From NCBI RefSeq assembly GCF_000227135.1, contig NC_018262.1, positions 448,676 through 512,675 on the forward strand: a stretch of DNA of 64,000 nucleotides, given 5' to 3'. Below are positions 10,917-24,716 of the stretch, piece after piece (positions within the stretch are counted from its first letter, which is position 1; each line of letters begins with the position of its first letter). Source of the stretch: Leishmania donovani. Lineage: Eukaryota > Euglenozoa > Kinetoplastea > Trypanosomatida > Trypanosomatidae. A program made the translations under genes and the position numbers. A model generated the notes under the pieces. The model did no database searches. It was not told where the DNA came from and saw nothing but the letters and a program-made list of their open reading frames with translations.

Positions 10917-13900
10917 GACGCCACTGTTTGGACGACAAGGGCAGAACATCAAACAGCAAAGGACAAACAGAGCGAAAGAAAGCAGACGATGTTTGCATCG
11001 CATTTTTCCCCATCCCTTCCCTCCCCCTCTCACTCTCACTCTCTCCCCTGTCGTGATTGATTTGTCGCTCGTTACACCCACGCTCCCTTCTAGGGAGGTG
11101 AACGTGTGTCTTTGTGTGCGTGTGTTTATTTTTCGTTGTTGTTTTTTTTTTTTTGCTTTTGTTTTGTTGATTGGTGTTGTGTGTGTGTGTGTGTGGGTGG
11201 GTGGGTGGGTATGTGGCACACCCCTTCTTCTACACAAAGACATGCAGATATGTCCATGGCCATCGTACACCCCCATCTTCACCTCTCCCTTCAGGCCAAC
11301 GCCCCCTCCCACTCCCTTATACCACCACCGTCTCCGTTCAACCGATCCACAGGGGAAGGTGGAAAAAGACGAGTTGCGAAACACACGCAAGAGAGGGAGG
11401 GGTGCATATGGGAACCAAAGCAAATCAAGCATAAGAGGGGAAGCAAAGAACAACCAAGAAGGCTAGTGTGTGTATGTGTGTCTGTGTGTCTGTGTGTCTG
11501 TGTTTGTGTGTGTGTTGCTTGATCGAATCGTGTGTATGTTCGTTTTGTTTTCGCTCGTGTTTTGTGTCCGTATCTTTATTTATTTGCTCTTTTCTGTTTC
11601 GTTCTTTCTCTCTGTCTCTCTTTCCGTTGCTCTCCCGCTGTTTTTTTTTTTTTTGTTGTTGTCTCTTTTCTTGCTCCTTCCCTTCGTCTTTTTCGTAGGC
11701 TGCGTTCTGCTCTCACTCTCTGCCGCGCAACGCGTGTCTGCGTCTATGCGTTTTTATCTGCCCTTCCTCTTTCCCTGTATTTTGCTTTTGTTTTCTTTTT
11801 TGTTTTGTGTTGGGTTTGTCATCCCTTCCATCTTCTCACCCGCGGCGTGGGTTTCGCCTCTTCTCACTGCAGACCTCTGTCTTCTCGCTGCATCGCGAGC
11901 GTGTGCGCATACGAGTGGAAGGGAGGGGTGGGGGTGCGTGTGTGCACGGATTTGAATGACGACGTACATATTTCCGCCCATCCCATCACTCGCCTCCCCG
12001 TCCTTCCTCCATGGGATGCACGCAAAGTGAGGCAGGCGGGCAAGGAGACTGCTCAGATGGCGGAGAAGCCGGCAACGCTCATCAATGAGAAGGTCTACTG
12101 CTCTTGTAAGTGTGGTGGGCATGTGTACGTTGGTGTTGCTGCACGAGTGCCCGCAAGGTGTATACATTTATGCATATGCGAGAGGCACCTCAGCATAGCA
12201 CAGCAACGGATGAACAAGGCGCCCACGCAGAACAGTGTCGTCCCCTTCCACCACCACCACTCTCTCTCGCCCACCTTTATGCGCCTTGCTCTCCTTCCTG
12301 CCGGTCTGAAGGCCTACATCTGGTCGTGCACTGACTAACGGCAGGGAAGAGACGACAGGAAAGTAGAAGGCGAGGACGAAGCGCATGTCGTGCGGTGTAC
12401 TGTGTTTTTTCTTTCTCTCCAATGGATACCGAGAGAGAAACGCACTCTCAAACTTGCAGACGCTGACCGACAACGACTTGAAAAGAGAGTTGTTTTGATA
12501 AAAAGGCAAAAAAGAAGTGCGCGCAACACACGGAGATATGAAGCAAAGTCCAATAGTAATAAAAGGAAACCAAAGAAAAAACGGGAGATGAAGCAACAAC
12601 GAAAAAAAGGTAAAACAGATGATACCCTAACGGAGCTGCTGGTCGCCGGCCACGACAAGAGAAAACCTTTTTTTTTGAATGGGGGGCTAGGCGAGGTTGG
12701 GGGGTGAGGAGCTGGGCGAAGAGGCTTGGGAGATACGAGCGGGATAAAGACAGAGGGAGAAGAGAGAAGCGCCCGTATGCGCATGTGTGCATGTATACGT
12801 GAGTGGAAGAACATCAAGAACTCGCAACCACCACCACACCTGCACACACACACACACACACGCACAGGCACAACCACCCTCTCTCTCTTCCTCGTCTTCA
12901 TCTCTTCGTGTCCGGCCCCCTCTGTGCTTTTCGTTACAAACATACACAATGCGCAATGTGTGTTTGTGTGTGTGTGTGTGAAAGAGGAGTGCGCCCCTCC
13001 CCCTTCCCACCTTGTCCTTGTATGCGGCTAAAAAAAGCGGGGGGAGAAAAGCTAGAGCTGCCACGCAAGAGAATATAAAGCTCTTGACAAGTGATTGCTT
13101 GCTTTTTTCTTTTTGATTCCCTTTCGCTTTTGCCCCCTTGTTCAGCTTCGATGTGTAGCCTCTCCCGCCCCACATCCCACACACACACAAACTCACTCGA
13201 ACTTGTCGCGTCCCTTCCTGTCTCCCATGGTCGGTGTTGCTGTTTTTCGTGTTTCTCTTTGTTTCTCGCATGCTGCTTCACTATCTCCCCCCCCTTTTTT
13301 TTTGCGGTGGTAGTGATGGTCGCCGTGTTGGTGGCACTCAGAGACACTCACGCGCGCACGAACACACACTTAAGATTTCATATATGTATATATATACATA
13401 TACAGCTAAATAAGCAAGAACAAAAAAAAAGAAATTCAAAGCAGAGAATAACGAGATCCAAAAAGTTTTTTTTTTATTCTCATGTCTTTGTTTGTGTGTG
13501 TTCAGTTTTTGTTTTTTTGTTTTTTTGGGGGGAGGGAGACACGGCAGTGGTAGAGTTGCATGATGTGCCTCTCCCATTTTTATGGTGTTTTTCTCGTGTG
13601 TTCTGTTCTGTTGCTGTTGTTCGCTTTTGGGGGAGGGGGTTTGGCGCCAGTGTGGGTCCGCGCATATGTGAGGGTAGAGGAGTTATGTGGGTGTGCATCC
13701 GCTCACTCTGTTCTCTCTCTTTCACACCTCCCCAGTAGACGAAGCCTCACGCACGCACACACACACACACACAAAAAAGAGTACACACATACACCGGGAT
13801 GACGAGGAAGCAACACTCGTTGCATGTTCCCTTCTTTGCTGTATCGCGCATACACTGCTCTTTCGATTTGTCACGGATTTGTATGCGTATGTGTGAGTGG

Positions 13901-16900
13901 GTGTGCTTGTAGGCTCGACTGCCTTTTTTTCCTCTTCGTCCTCTTCACCCCCTTGGATACACGTGAAACGGTTTTTTAATGCTGGTCTGCTTCCTTTTTC
14001 CCCCTGTTATGCTTTGATCCTGTTGACTGTTGCTGCCCTTTTGTTTTCGGGTGTGTGCGTGTGCATGTGCGCGTGTGGGTTTTTCGGTTCTCTCTTTCCT
14101 CGCCATTTCTGGTGCTGTTTATCTTCCCCTTTCTTGCTCATCACCTGCCTGCAGCGCCCAGACGCTGCCACATCGCCGATGTTCCCCCTCTCTACTGCTT
14201 CCCCACCGCATACAACGTATACACTCGGACACAAACGCACCCTGTACGGAAACGAACCGATAAGATCAAAGAGCGCAAGAGACCAGACATTGCTCCCCCC
14301 CTCTCTCTCTCTCTCTCGGGATGTCTGAACTCATTCGAACGTGTGCGGCCCTTCGTGGATGTAGATTTACATGTATGGTCCGTGGGCGTGTGTCATCGTA
14401 GCTTGCAAGAAGAAGCTCCTTTCCCCCTTTTTGATGATTGCTGTTTGAGCTCTCGTTCGCTGCCGCTTCTCCGTTTTTGTTTGTTTGTTTCGCGCACGCC
14501 TTGTGTTGTGTTGTGTTGTTGTTTGTTGTTGTTTGCTTCACTTGTGCTTGTTAGCTGTACGCTTTAGGCGTGGGATTTGGGGGTGGTCCACGCGATTAGG
14601 CGCCCACGAAAAAGGGAGACACAAAAGCGAACGTGAAAAAAGAATGGGGAGCATAGCGAGCGAAAAGACAGCGAAAACATTGTTGAAAACACAAAAAAAA
14701 AGAGGAGCATACGGTAAAATGACGAAGTCATGGGCGGTGGAAGCGTATTTGGGGGGTTGGCAGACGCACACGTTCTCAAATGGCGGTGTGTATATGTGTG
14801 TGTGTGTGTGTTATCATTCTCTTGCAGTTGTTGGTGAAACACTCACAAGCAACAACGTATGCGTCCACGAAATGGCAAAAAGAATGGAAGCAGTAGTTCT
14901 ACCGTGGGTATGTACGTAGGAGTCGCACACCAAACTCGTGAAGAGGCGCTTCTCCTCGCTCGCTCCTTTCCTCTACCCAGGCATCGGTTACGGAGGAAGG
15001 GGGGCAGAGAAGGAGGCTCGCTATCACCCCTTGCCTTGCTTCGTCTGTGTGTCTGTGTGGGGCGGATGAGATTGGTGATTACTCATACCTCGGCATAAGC
15101 ACACAGACGCAAGCAAAAACGCAACGGGACACTTTCCTTCCGGGGCCTCTCTCACCCTCGCTTCTCACTGTCTCTTTGTCTTTGCTATCTGCACTTGTCC
15201 TCCCGTGCTGTTTGGTGCGGTTGTTTCTCCCGCGCCCCCCCCCCGCCCCGCCCCCGTCGCTGCTGTGTGGCTCCTATTTTCCCCGTTGTCGTCGTGCGCA
15301 GCCTTTGCCTGCACATGCGCCGGCTTTGCGCTTTCACATCGGAGCGTCGTGTGGCCATCAGGCTTCTCAAAGCCCCTTCCTTCTCCTTGTTTGTCGTCTT
15401 TCTCCCTCCTGAACCCCTTCTTTTCCGCATACAGATGCTCGACTCGGATGCATGACACTTGCCATTATCGCCGTTGCTGATATCACCTTCTTTTCTTGTT
15501 TGCTTGCGTTGGAGGGTCACCTTCCTGCTTTCTGTTTTTGTTTTCGTCTTGTTTCTTTCTGACGTTGGTGTCTTTTTTTTTATGGCTTCCTGTTTCGCCC
15601 TCTGCGTGCGTATGTGTGTATGCGTACAATGGGCTTGCAAAAGAAAGTGTGTGTGTGTGCGTGTGTGTCTGCGGAGGTGGGGGTGGAAGGCGCATCAGGC
15701 GTTTCCTTTTCTTTCACTCATTTCTACGCCTTCTCGTGTCTTTTGCTTCCTTTTCCTCACCCTCCTTTCTTCTTCGTGTACACGCTGGATTTGCAGACAC
15801 ACACCCGTGTACGCGAGTGCATGTTGCCGTCGCTTGTCGATCACATGTTGCTCTCTATCTCTTACCGAAGTCCTGCCTGTTTTGTTTTGCTTTTTCGTTC
15901 TTTTTTGCGCCGCCTATCTTTTTTTTTCTTTCGTCTTTCTTGTGGCGGCATGTCTTCACGCTGATGGGTGCTTCTTGGCTTCTCCACACGTGCTCTGTGT
16001 TTTACGAAGAAGTGTATATGTGTATGTTTATGTGTGTATGTGGCATGCATTCTGTGGGCAACTCATCCTTCTCCCAGCACGCTTCGTATATCTGTCTTTC
16101 TCCTACTCAGCGCTCTCTCAATCACTCTCTCGTGGCTCAGAATTCGACTCTGAAAGATCGGATGATCGGTGTGGCTGACAGTAGAGTCGATAGCACGAAA
16201 AAAGAAAAGAGTAAGATGTGGAGGAAGAGGGGGAGGAACGGTGAACGTAGCCGATGGTGGCTGGGTGCATGCGCAGCATACAGCACACGGAAGGGTGCGC
16301 ATGGATACGTAGCGGTCGAGAAGCAAAAGAAGACTGTGAAGAAGGCAGCGAAAGCACTGTTTGCGGTCCTCATGACCCCCTACGCGCTGCTCTTGATGCA
16401 GCGGCTACTCTCGCATTCCTTGCTCTCTCTTATCCATTGTCATCAGTTCCCTTGAGTTTGTGTGTGCGAGTCTATCAATCTGCCCTCTCACCCTCTCTCC
16501 GCACTCAGCCTTTTACACCTCTTCCTTTTTAGACGTCAAGCACCACGCCGCACAGCACACGCACGCTGCGAGCAGCAACGGAGGACCCAAAATGAAGACA
16601 AGAGGCAACTTAAGCGCTTCTTTTTCTGCCCCCCCCCACTTCCTCTGTGTGTGTGTGTGTGTGTCTTTTGCCTTCACCCCTCCTTCTCTCCCTCGACGCT
16701 GCATGCTGTGGAGAAGACTGACGGCGCGAGAAGGTGAATGAGCGCTATCTCCTTTTCGGTGTTTTTTACTTGGTATTGTTGTCGCGTGCTGAAGCATCCA
16801 CGTGCACACAATGTGCGGTACTAGTCATACGAAAAGGCTGGTCTCGCTGGGAAGAGGGATGGGGGCTGTTGGCGCGAGAAGGGAAAGTAGCGAGAGAGAG

Positions 16901-19018
16901 AGAGAGGAATCCATAGAGTAAAGCGTCAGCAGGGAAGAGGAAAGACACTTGAACCGGCTGGCAGAGAGCAGTCTCTTGCTCTCTAGGTGACCAAAGAAAC
17001 GTGTAGAAATGCAGTGGTGCACCATCGACGCATGCACGAGAGTTAAGAGAGAGCGCGATGCGAGATCAATGGGAGTCGGGGAGAAGAGTAGTAGGATGCA
17101 CGAGTTACACAGAATAGCGGAGGAGATTGAGTGTATGTGTATGTGTGTGTGTGTGTGGTTGGCGGGGTGTGCTGTGGCTGCGTGTTGTTCTTCTTTCGTG
17201 AAGGCCACTGCTGCCCCCGCCTCTCTCTCGCCCGTCATGACCTCTATTTAGCGCCATCTCCACCCATTAATGGAATGGCCGCGCGTCCATGCAACTCCCC
17301 GCTCTTATTCTACGCAGCTGCTCACACTCTCATGTGTCTTGCTTCAGTGGGCTTCCCTACTCTGGAGTGTCCTCTTGTGGACTGCTTGTGTTTGCTGAAG
17401 ATGGCCTTGTCCTTTCTCATCTCTTGTTGCTGTGAGTTTGCATGTGTGTTTGTTTTTTTTCGTTGGCTCTTTCTCTCTGGCCTTTGCACCCGCTCCTCTC
17501 CCTCTCTTTGAAAGGTCAGCAGCCCCTCCTCATGCTTTTCCCCTTCAATCCGGTTCACCCATACATAACGCGAGCCACCCTTGTGGGTCTTTTTCTTTGC
17601 GCATGTGTGTACGTGTTTGTGTGCCTCGCGGAGACGTTTTTGTTCTGTTTCAAGGTATCTCCCTGCACTCTGTTTTTTTTTTCTTTTTGCTAGCCGATCT
17701 CGTATACTTTGGGGGGAGTTTTACTTGTATGTGTGTGCGTGTGTCCCCCTCTCTCCCTCGTTCTCTCTCTCTTGTCCCTCTCCTCCTCTCCTCTGCTCGC
17801 TCTGCCGTGCATCTTTTCGTATACTCCCCTTTGTCTTTTATGTTTTCTTTTTTGTTTCCGGAGGAAGGGGAAAAAAGGGGGCCTTCCTTTCCCTTTTTCG
17901 TTTTTTTTTTTGGTGTTTCGCGCACCTCTTCTATACCTTCATCTCGATATGTTCACATGAACGCGCACACAGGAACACAAAACACGGAAAAAAAAGAAGA
18001 GCGAAACAGCAAAAAAAAAAAGAAAAGGAAACCCATCGCGCACACTAGGCACGCGCACGCAGAGATAGGAGACGCATGGGGTAAGCAACAAGAGAACGGA
18101 AGATGTTAGGCACTTTTTTTTGTGAGTGATTGACATCAGCACGACGGATCGCGGCATAAGCTCAGCAGCGACAATGACAAAAAAAGCACACATACACACA
18201 TGCACAACGACAGCAGGAAAGAGATGACGATTTTGCTTTCATCGAGGCTGCAAAAAGAAATACACACAAAAAAAATAATAATAAAGAAAAACGAAACAGC
18301 GGGGAATGCTTGTCGGGCAATCCACACACGAGAACAAAGAGGAGCGTGAGTGCGGAGAAGAGCGAAAAGAAATCAAAAAAAAAAGAAATAAGAAAAGGGG
18401 AGAAGGAGAGAAGGTGGAGAAAGCAAGAATGTAAAGAAAGAGAATGTTACTCAGGTCACTCTGCAGAGCTTCGCTTTCGCGCGTGTGTTTCTTGGCAGAG
18501 ATGCTTTTATGTGTATTGGCTCCCCTTTTTCTCTCACTCCATTGTACACGTCGTCGAGGTGCTCTTCATGTAATGTTCTTTTTTAGCGTGTGTGTGTGCC
18601 GCCCTGTCTTTCTCTTGCCTCAAGGCCCTTTGCTTAAAATGCTCTCTTCTTCTCCATCCCTTTTCTTATAAAAAGTCTTCTTTTCTCCCTGTAGCCCACT
18701 TTGGCCGTCTGGCCTGCTCTCTTTCTGCAAGTGGATGTTCCGCACTTCTTCTCCGCTTGTTGCTATTGCTGTTTTCACTAGATCCTTTTCTTTTTGCGTC
18801 CTTTCTTTTTTACCTCTGCCCCACACTTTCACCTCTCTCTCTCTTCTATGCATCTCACATCTGCGCGCTGGCTCAGCAGAGCTCGCCTTTCGTTTGTTAT
18901 TGCTGCTTTGTTTTTGTTTTTGTGTGTATGCGTGTTTGTTTGTGTCTTGGTTTGTTTTGCGCTTGTGCTCTCGCCGGTATAAGTTCTCCATGCCTCCTCC
19001 CTCCCTCTGCACGATGTT

Positions 19019-19042
19019 TGTGTGTGTGTGTGTGTGTGTGTG
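19019..19042. repeat. (TG)12 microsatellite
   Basis: Perfect dinucleotide run inside the gene-free region. Confidence 0.9.
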
Positions 19043-20696
19043 CTGTTTTATTCTCCTATCACTCATGTGTTTGTGCGCTTTTTATTGTATGTTTGCTTTT
19101 TGTGTGTTTGTGTGTGTGTGTGTTTTCTGATTTCTCTGTCCTGTGCCACATTTTTTTTCGCCCCATCTCTCGCCTCTTGCGTTGTTTGCTTGCTTTTGAC
19201 ACCTTGCTACCTGTTCTCCTTTTCTCTCTCTCGATCTCTCGATCTCTTTCAATTTCTTCTCGCTTCGCTTGCTCTTTCTTTCAGCACTCGCTTCCTTTCA
19301 CCCTCACCTCCTCCCCCCCCTCTTCTCCCTCTGGCTGCCTGTCTCGATAGCATACCGTGTGCGTTTTCTTTTTTTATATATAGTTTTCGAGCACGGAAAG
19401 GACGAAGAAGAAACGAGAAACAGCTTTCTATCTCCCTCCCACCTACGTATCGCCGTCACGCGCGCGCACAGGCACAAGCACGCGCATGACAGCATATTGA
19501 TGCCCTGCTTCTTTTATCCCTTGCTGTGTTTTCGCTTCTTTTTCTTTTTTTTTTTCCTTTTCGAGTGTGCTTTGGTGGGTTTTCACGTCCTTCCTACCTT
19601 CATGTGGCTCAACCACACCACCACCCCTTCTCTCTGTCTTCTCTCTTGTTCGAACAGATACGCCCTTCCTCCTCGCTTCTTTCCTCATTCACTCGAGGGC
19701 CCTTCTACCCACCCACCTCTCTCTTTCTCGTCCTTTGTTTGTCCTTCCACGATCTTATCCTCCCTTCTCCATGTGTGTGTGTGTGTGCCACTCTCTTTCT
19801 CTCTTCACATTCTTCCTCTCCATTTTAGCGTTCATCTTTTGGGGTTTGTTTGTATGTTTGCGTCTGTTCTTTTTATTTCTGTTTTATTTTGGGGGTTTGT
19901 TTCCGTTTTTGTTGGTGCGCGCGTGCTGCTCAGTCACGCTGTGTCCATTTTCCTCCCTCCCCCTCCCCCTCCTCTCAAACCATTACCGCCTTTACACCTG
20001 TCTTTGTTGCCTTCGTCCCGGGCTGAACCCCTCCTTCTCTCACCATCTCCTACATGCCATCATCTTCATCTGCACCCTCTCTCTCTTGAGCGCTTTTTCC
20101 CCCTGTAATTTGCGTCTCGACTTTGTTTTACCTGCGCATGCCATGATTGCCTCTCTCTCTCTGTTTTATTGTTGTTTTCGGTTCTGTTGGTGCTGTTTTC
20201 TTGCTTTGCTCCCCCGCCTCCAGTCCTCCACCCTTTCATCGCGCAACACGTTCAAACACACTTTTCGTGAGGGACAGGCCATGATCAATCTATTGGCTTG
20301 CGGGTTTCGTTCTCTCCTTTTTGTCGAGTGGCGGTCAGCTATGCGCTACACACGCACACACGGCATAACAAGGAAAACAGAAACTCCGTTGTGTTCTGCG
20401 ACTGTTTCTAGTGTATGCGCGTGCGGGTGTGTGTTTTTCTTTTTGTGTGGGTGTGATTTCTCAGCAGGACGTACACGGACGTCAACGGGGCCTCTTCCTT
20501 GGTTTCTTTGCTTCTCTCTTCGCTTTCTTTTTTTTTTGGCGTGAGCGTTCCAGAGCACATCCCCATACGCATACACTTTCTCTTGCTCGCTCACTTTAAT
20601 GTGCTCACACAGGCGGCGGTGCACATACATACACCGCTTCACATGCCCAGAGACATGCCCCATCCCCTTCTACCTTGCCTTCGTGCTTTGTGTTTA

Positions 20697-20698
<2 letters not shown>

Positions 20699-20730
<32 letters not shown>
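20699..20730. repeat. (TG)16 microsatellite
   Basis: Perfect run of 16 TG units, among the longest simple repeats noticed in the window. Confidence 0.92.
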
Positions 20731-20731
<1 letters not shown>

Positions 20732-22339
20732 AACGTACGATTGTGTGTACGTGCGTGGGTAAAGTGGTCTGTTGACGTCTTTTCTGAGTTTTGAACTGCA
20801 GGCTCGAACTGGTGGAGAGAGGAGCGAATCAGAAAAAAAAAACAGCAAAATTTGACTTTTAAAGGCAACATGCAAAAGAAGGAGAAGTGAGTAGGATGAG
20901 GGAAAAAAAAGGCATAAAAACGGTTGGGAAGGATTGAACAAGCACGCAAGAATAAGCGAAACACAACAGCAATTAAAAAAAGAGCCGTGGTCACCAAAGA
21001 ACAAAAAAGTCGGCTTCGCACATGCTGCCGTTCGCATGCGTATTTCACTGCTTCCTTTGCTTGGTCCTGAGTTCACGAAACGAAGTGCCTCAACCCCTTC
21101 TTGCCGCCGCGCCCGTCGCCTCTCGAAGCGCACATACACAAACGCACACGGCTGTATTTTCCTGTTTCTTTCTTCGGTGTATGCGTGTGTATTTTCTGCG
21201 TTACTGGTGAGGAAGAGCCCTTGTCACTACCCCCAGCCCCCGTCGCACGTTTCTCCTCTGCATTATCCACGCCAGTTGTACTTGTTAGAGGGGGTCAGTA
21301 GAGCAACTCTGCAGGCGGTGCGCAGCGTCACCGTACGCGCTCCCACTCTCCCTCTCTCTCTGGACTCACTTGTCTTCTTCGGCAGCTAAGCTGCTTTGCA
21401 TGTTTGTTTCGATCTTGTGTGTGCTGCCCTGCCTTTCTTGAGTTTCTTTTTTGTTTTCGTTTCTTTCTCCCTCGCGCCTCTTGCGTGCGAAGTGCGAGTC
21501 GCGTATGCCTTCGTCTGTCTGTGTGTGATTGAGTCGTAACTCCCGCAGAGAACAAGATATAAATAAAAATTCAAAACGGCGTGTCTCTTGCACAACCCCA
21601 CGGCGGGGAGCAGGAGCGCAAGAAGACGTGCGAAACAAGAGACGAAGAATGCGGATGACCGAGGAAGAACTGAAGTAGACAAAGCAAGCAGGTGGTAGAG
21701 ATGCGATCAGTAGAGCGTGAGTCAGCCCGTTGCACTTGCTGCGCTGCCCCCACACACCACCACCCCCTGCAGAGGAGCGGGTAGTATACATGCTGCTGTA
21801 TCTCTCTCATCATCCTTTTTTTTTTCTCTCTCATTTTGCCTCAATCTATTTTTTCGTTCTTCCTTTGTTTCCCCTGCGGGTTTCCGATGATGGCGGTGCC
21901 GTAAGCGGCGTTCGCACAGATGCCAGCAAGAGAAAAAGAAGAGAGTCAAGCGGCACACAACAAAGATGTAGCGAGCAAACACACACACACACACGTACGC
22001 GCACGCTCTATGCGACAGCGTACCTTCACTTCTGGATTCTTGCAGAACATCCTCGTTTTGTGCGTGTGCGTGTGCGCGTGCGTGTCGGTGCGTTGTCTCT
22101 TTGGTCTCTTGTCTCCCTCTCTCCTCATTTCTTTTTCTCTTCTGAACGCTTCCGTACTCATGGAGGTGCATACACAGCTAGAACTGGGGTGTACATCCTT
22201 CCGGTTCGGCTTCTTTCCTCACATCACCCGACTTTGGTATTCTTTCGATATCAGCCATGTTGCCTGCACGGCAACGCTGGCCGGCGTGAACCGCAGAGAC
22301 GATACGGGAAAAGAGGCGGGGTGAGTCCATCTTTCCGTC

Positions 22340-24230
22340 CCCAACAGCAAGGATCTGGGAGCTCCTTCTCCCATGCGACGGCTCAGCGCACAGGATCGAG
22401 TGAAGCGGGCGCTCATGCATGCGCTGCAAATCCTCCAGAAGTCCCAACCCCTTCTTTCGATCGTGTCACTACTCGAAACGCACCCTCCTAACGTTACGCT
22501 GCGTGAGGGATCGGGCAGAGCGATACGCCGGGGAGCAGCTGCTGGTGGCGCGTCACCTCGGGATCGAGTCGTTGGCCCGCCCCCTTTCATGGACGAGGCG
22601 TGAGCCCCTACGGTCGCCGGGGACACAAGAAGAGTGCACCAAACCTGTTGCGTGCAACTGCAGCAGTGGAACCGGCAAAGCCAACAACAAAAAAAAAGCG
22701 TGCAGGAGCTTCTGAGCCTCGCCGACGAATGCCTCCGCGCCCCTTTCCTCTGCAGACGCCGCCACGTTAACGCCTGCGGACGTCTCGGAGCCCTCCGCAA
22801 CAGAACTCAGAGTGGCGGGGTCCCCCCTCCCCCGGCGGCCCGGGGAAAAAGGGGGGGTCCNNNNNNNNNNNNNNNNNNNNNNNNNNNNNNNNNNNNNNNN
22901 NNNNNNNNNNNNNNNNNNNNNNNNNNNNNNNNNNNNNNNNNNNNNNNNNNNNNNNNNNNAACTCAGAGTGGCGGGCTCCGCCTTCACGGTGCTCGATGAG
23001 AAACATGGGTGTCTACCGAGGCAGCTCCTTCTCTGGCCCGACGAAGAAGTGGATGGCGTCTGAGGGTCGGCGGCGCCGGACTCGATCTAAACGCCATCTC
23101 ATGGGAACGTGCCCCGCATGGGATCAGGACGGGGGGTCACGGACCTTACAGGCTTCTCCTTTCCAGGTGCCTATCCCAGTGGAGTTGAGACCGCTTTTCT
23201 CTTTGCAGGCCGACACCGGTTGGATCTTGCAGCTCCAGTGCCCTACCGACGGGTTCGAGTGTGAAGTCTGGAATTAGGCAGGTGGCTACAGGCTCGGCTG
23301 CTGGGCACCCCATTCTACGCGTCTTTGCCCCAACCCGAAGGTGAAAGGTCGACGTGCGGATCGTCCAGATCGAGGCAGCGGGGCCATCTCAAGCGGTAAA
23401 GAGCGTAGCGAATGCCACCAGAGAGCTCTCCGTCACCCCTCGATGGGGCGGGGGAGGGAGATCACGTCTCACGCACATGCACGTCTGCTGCAGTCAGTTT
23501 TGGCCGCAAGGCGAAATCCGTTTGTCGGGGAGAAGTATCGGCTACAAAACTGCGAAGCGGCCCGTCACAGAGCACGACGATGGTGCGGCTCGAACGCCTC
23601 GTCAGAGGTTTATGGCTTGCTGTGCGTGTCTGGATGATTCCAGCTCATGCGTGTTGGTGGTCGCTCAAGGCAGTACGACGGCTCTTCTCCAAATGTTCAC
23701 GAGGCCTCCTCGAGGGTGACGCACAAGCAGACCGACCGGCAACTGCGCAAAAAAAAAAGAACCCGGATGAAGAGTGCACGCTCGTCTGCCCAAATAACAA
23801 GCCGCAAAAGATTTAGTCGTTACCCAGCTCGGTTGCTATGCTCGACCTCTAACACTTCTGCCAGGCTGGAGGACTGAGAAGCCGTGTGTGAGTGCGTATG
23901 CTAATCAACGCATCAAACAAAACTGCTGTGATTGGATCACGCTGGAGGAGGGCGTCTACCCCTGTCGACAGCATCAACGCGGCAGAGCTGCGCGCCGTCG
24001 CATGAGCTTTCGAATCCTTATCCTCTCTCTCTTTTTGCGGGAGCCGTGGCCCACCAACGTGTGGTTGGCTACTCCGCACTTTGTAAGGGTCGTGCTCGGT
24101 GTCGTTCTACCAACACCGAGGCGGAACGCAGCATGGAAAACCTCCCTTACGTGATATCGGCCAGCTCTATCAAGTCCGCTGATAATCCAGCCGACGGGAC
24201 CTAGTTGCGGCCCCCGCTTATCCAACGGCC
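22340..24230 (+). mobile_element. Degenerate RT/RNase H relic of DIRS-like (VIPER/TATE) type
   Basis: Protein-like fragments appear in order on the + strand but in different frames, with stops between them. These are AGSAFTVLDEKHG...LLLWPDE (22970-23052); TDLTGFSF (23139-23162) continuing after a frameshift as QVPIPVELRPLF and onward to a PTDGFECEVW segment (to 23274), like RT motif A and the following LPmGf box; VDVRIVQIEAAGPSQAVKSV (23350-23409), in the place of the RT catalytic Y-x-D-D/N box; RLERLVRGLWLAVRVWMIP (about 23585-23640); and, at the end, SINAAELRAVA plus SADNPADGT (about 23965-24000 and 24175-24202), like an RNase H domain ending in the N-x-AD motif. This order fits a DIRS-type RT-RNase H polyprotein. 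It is broken by stops, frameshifts and the N-gap at 22861-22959, so it is a non-functional fossil. Family membership needs a profile search. Confidence 0.6.
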
Positions 24231-24683
24231 GGCGTTAGACGAGCGACACGGGATAGGTGAGACAGGGAAGCCGAAAGAATGGGAAGGGGAGGGGGGCAGC
24301 GCTCTCTATAGCACCAAACCGGAAAAGTATGCATACCGTACCGAAGCAGCACCTTGAGTCGTGAGGCTCGGTGTCGAGCGGCACGGTCGCACATGCCTCT
24401 CCGTATTTTGGAATATCTGATCATACGTGTGCTGCTGGTGGCAAGGCCCATTCTCGCTCCCCTGCACTTTATGTATCTCACTCTCACGCCATCGAAGGAG
24501 AGCGAGTGTTCACGCAGGGATAGACACACGCTCACGTGCCCTTACCGCGCAATAGCATCTTTTTTTCTCTCTCTATCTGTCGCTCTCTGCACCTTCTCCG
24601 CACACTTGGTACTGTTTCAGGTCCGCTCCCGCCCCTCCTCCGCCGCCATCCCGCCCATCCACCACCGCACCGAACGCATACGC

Positions 24684-24716
<33 letters not shown>

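Larger units (their letters stand above)
10917..22339. other. About 11.4-kb gene-free region, probably long 3' UTR/intergenic
   Basis: I see no credible gene on either strand. Mostly pyrimidine-rich (+ strand), with poly-T runs and TG or CA tracts, alternating with purine/A-rich islands near 12340-12700, 14570-14720, 16180-16350, 16830-17130, 17960-18460, 20770-21010 and 21540-21720. The open frames are Cys/Phe/Leu/Ser-rich or His/Thr-rich by repeat composition. Notable simple repeats are (TG)12 at 19019-19042 and (TG)16 at 20699-20730. The alternation could mark several non-coding transcripts or processing sites, but nothing in the sequence proves it. Confidence 0.5.

Noticed and set aside
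10185..11453. 422-codon antisense open frame
   Set aside because: Mirror of the CCCH gene's GC-rich codons plus downstream UTR; no domain.
15496..16455. 319-codon open frame
   Set aside because: Phe/Cys/Ser/Leu repeat composition from T-rich DNA; no conserved motif; neighbouring frames look the same.
18592..20544. Three long overlapping + strand open frames
   Set aside because: T/C-rich low-complexity translation without domains, interrupted by TG microsatellites.
22803..22975. 16-bp repeat on both sides of the gap at 22861
   Set aside because: Too short and with a low-quality C/G-run between, so I do not treat it as a contig overlap or as a target-site duplication.
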